DNA of 6,197 bases from Megamonas sp. UBA1792 (GTDB taxonomy: Bacteria; Bacillota_C; Negativicutes; Selenomonadales; Selenomonadaceae): NCBI GenBank assembly GCA_002315155.1, contig DCFY01000091.1, positions 8,458-14,654 on the forward strand, given 5' to 3'. Both the position numbers and the translations under genes were made by a program. The notes beneath the pieces are model-generated. The model was not told where the DNA came from and made no database searches. It worked only from the letters and a program-made list of their open reading frames with translations. Below, piece after piece: positions 5,396 through 6,197 of the stretch; position 1 is the first letter of the stretch, and the number at the start of each line of letters is the position of its first letter.

Positions 5396-6197
5396 ATGAC
5401 TTATAATTTTTTTCGCAAAAAGGCTGCGATAGCTGCAGCTGTAGTGCTTTGCAGCACTGCAACGGCTTTGATTCTACCGGCTCCGACAGCAGACGCAAGC
5501 ATCCTTAGTGCCGTCATTGGCTCAGGTATCCAATATGTACAAGTCAGCAAGCAGCTCAACTACTATAATGGTGATGGCCGCGACAAGTTTTTTGAAGAAC
5601 TCAAGAAAAAATATGGTGTCAATGAAGATCCTACTCTCAACGAACGAGTCAATCGAATCATGGGCAATCTTTCGAATGGGATTGCTGCCGTAGATCCTTC
5701 CATTACTAAAAAGCCATACAATTATTTTATCAACAACGAAACGACCTTTAATGCTTTTTGCTCACTTGGTCATAACCTGAGTATCAACACAGGTCTTTTT
5801 GACCTCCTGACAAGCGAAGACGAAATTGCCGTCGTACTCGGTCACGAAATGGGACACGGTCAAAAGGATCATCCGGTCAAGGGCTTCAAGAACGCTATTC
5901 CCTATGATCTCATCGCCCAAATCTATAGTGAATCTCAGGGAGGTTCCTCCGGTGGAACACTCGCAGCTTCAGTTTTTGCTAACTATGCGACAGCAACACA
6001 AGTAACAAAACCGCAAGAATGGGAAGCTGATAATCTCGCTTTTACCTATATTACAGCAGCTGGTTATAATCCAGGTGCCTGTGCCGCTGTTTGGCAACGC
6101 ATTATGGAAAAGCAGGGGGATTCTTCCGCGCACTTCGTCGGTGAAATCTTCTCCCCATCAGACCATCCAACAAATGAACAGCCTCGCGAAAATTATG
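5396..6197 (+). CDS. Secreted M48 family zinc metallopeptidase, 3' end cut by window
   Basis: Probable exported zinc-dependent endopeptidase of family M48, related to the periplasmic BepA/LoiP-like group. 267 codons are visible and the gene runs off the right edge. Residues 1-34 form a signal peptide: basic FFRKK, an alanine-rich hydrophobic core, then PTADA with cleavage likely after Ala34. There is no lipobox cysteine at the cleavage site. The catalytic motif is HEMGH (150-154), with Glu151 as general base, and the third zinc ligand is probably Glu210 in EWEAD (208-212). SDHPTNEQPREN (255-266) resembles the conserved SDHP..R segment after the core in this family. The start ATG has AAGGAG 7 bases upstream. 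It follows folT by 24 bp with no terminator seen, so read-through from the riboswitch transcript is likely. A role in envelope protein quality control is an inference from the family. Confidence 0.93.
   Translation, partial: MTYNFFRKKAAIAAAVVLCSTATALILPAPTADASILSAVIGSGIQYVQVSKQLNYYNGDGRDKFFEELKKKYGVNEDPTLNERVNRIMGNLSNGIAAVDPSITKKPYNYFINNETTFNAFCSLGHNLSINTGLFDLLTSEDEIAVVLGHEMGHGQKDHPVKGFKNAIPYDLIAQIYSESQGGSSGGTLAASVFANYATATQVTKPQEWEADNLAFTYITAAGYNPGACAAVWQRIMEKQGDSSAHFVGEIFSPSDHPTNEQPRENY

Overview
The window (about 42% GC by eye) looks like chromosomal sequence from a low-GC Firmicute, most likely a Negativicutes/Selenomonadales bacterium. The basis is the set of protein families (Gram-positive-type TopB, AzlCD, an M29 aminopeptidase, a folate ECF S component), a tetrahydrofolate riboswitch of the kind found mainly in Firmicutes, and a secreted M48 peptidase resembling those of Selenomonas relatives. 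The genus cannot be fixed from the sequence. Nothing indicates a phage, plasmid, insertion sequence or CRISPR.

Layout. (1) 1-1430, minus strand: the N-terminal 476 codons of DNA topoisomerase III (topB), cut by the left edge, with its own extended -10 promoter at about 1499-1507. (2) 1535-1565: intrinsic terminator. (3) 1591-2597, minus: azlD and azlC, a two-subunit branched-chain amino acid exporter with 4-bp overlapping genes, read from a near-consensus promoter at 2698-2726. (4) 2784-2821: terminator of the next upstream unit. (5) 2832-4538, minus: a two-CBS-domain protein followed 27 bp later by an M29 (AmpS-type) aminopeptidase, probably one operon. (6) 4539-4855: divergent control region. 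It carries the probable CBS promoter leftward and, rightward, a complete THF riboswitch aptamer (4688-4791) followed by a leader that can hide the ribosome binding site. (7) 4856-5371, plus: folT, the folate-binding S component of an ECF transporter. (8) 5396 to the right edge, plus: a secreted M48 zinc metallopeptidase, 24 bp after folT with no terminator between, truncated by the window end.

How they fit together. The clearest regulatory circuit is folate supply: reduced folate binds the leader RNA and probably blocks translation of folT, so uptake falls when the cell is replete. FolT needs an energising EcfA/A'/T module that is not in the window. The aminopeptidase and the AzlCD exporter could both touch amino acid economy (peptide breakdown, excess branched-chain amino acid efflux), but they are separate transcription units and this link is only inference. 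No novel system is evident. The most useful points are the folT riboswitch expression platform, the corrected folT and CBS starts, and the possible placement of a secreted protease gene on the folate-responsive transcript.
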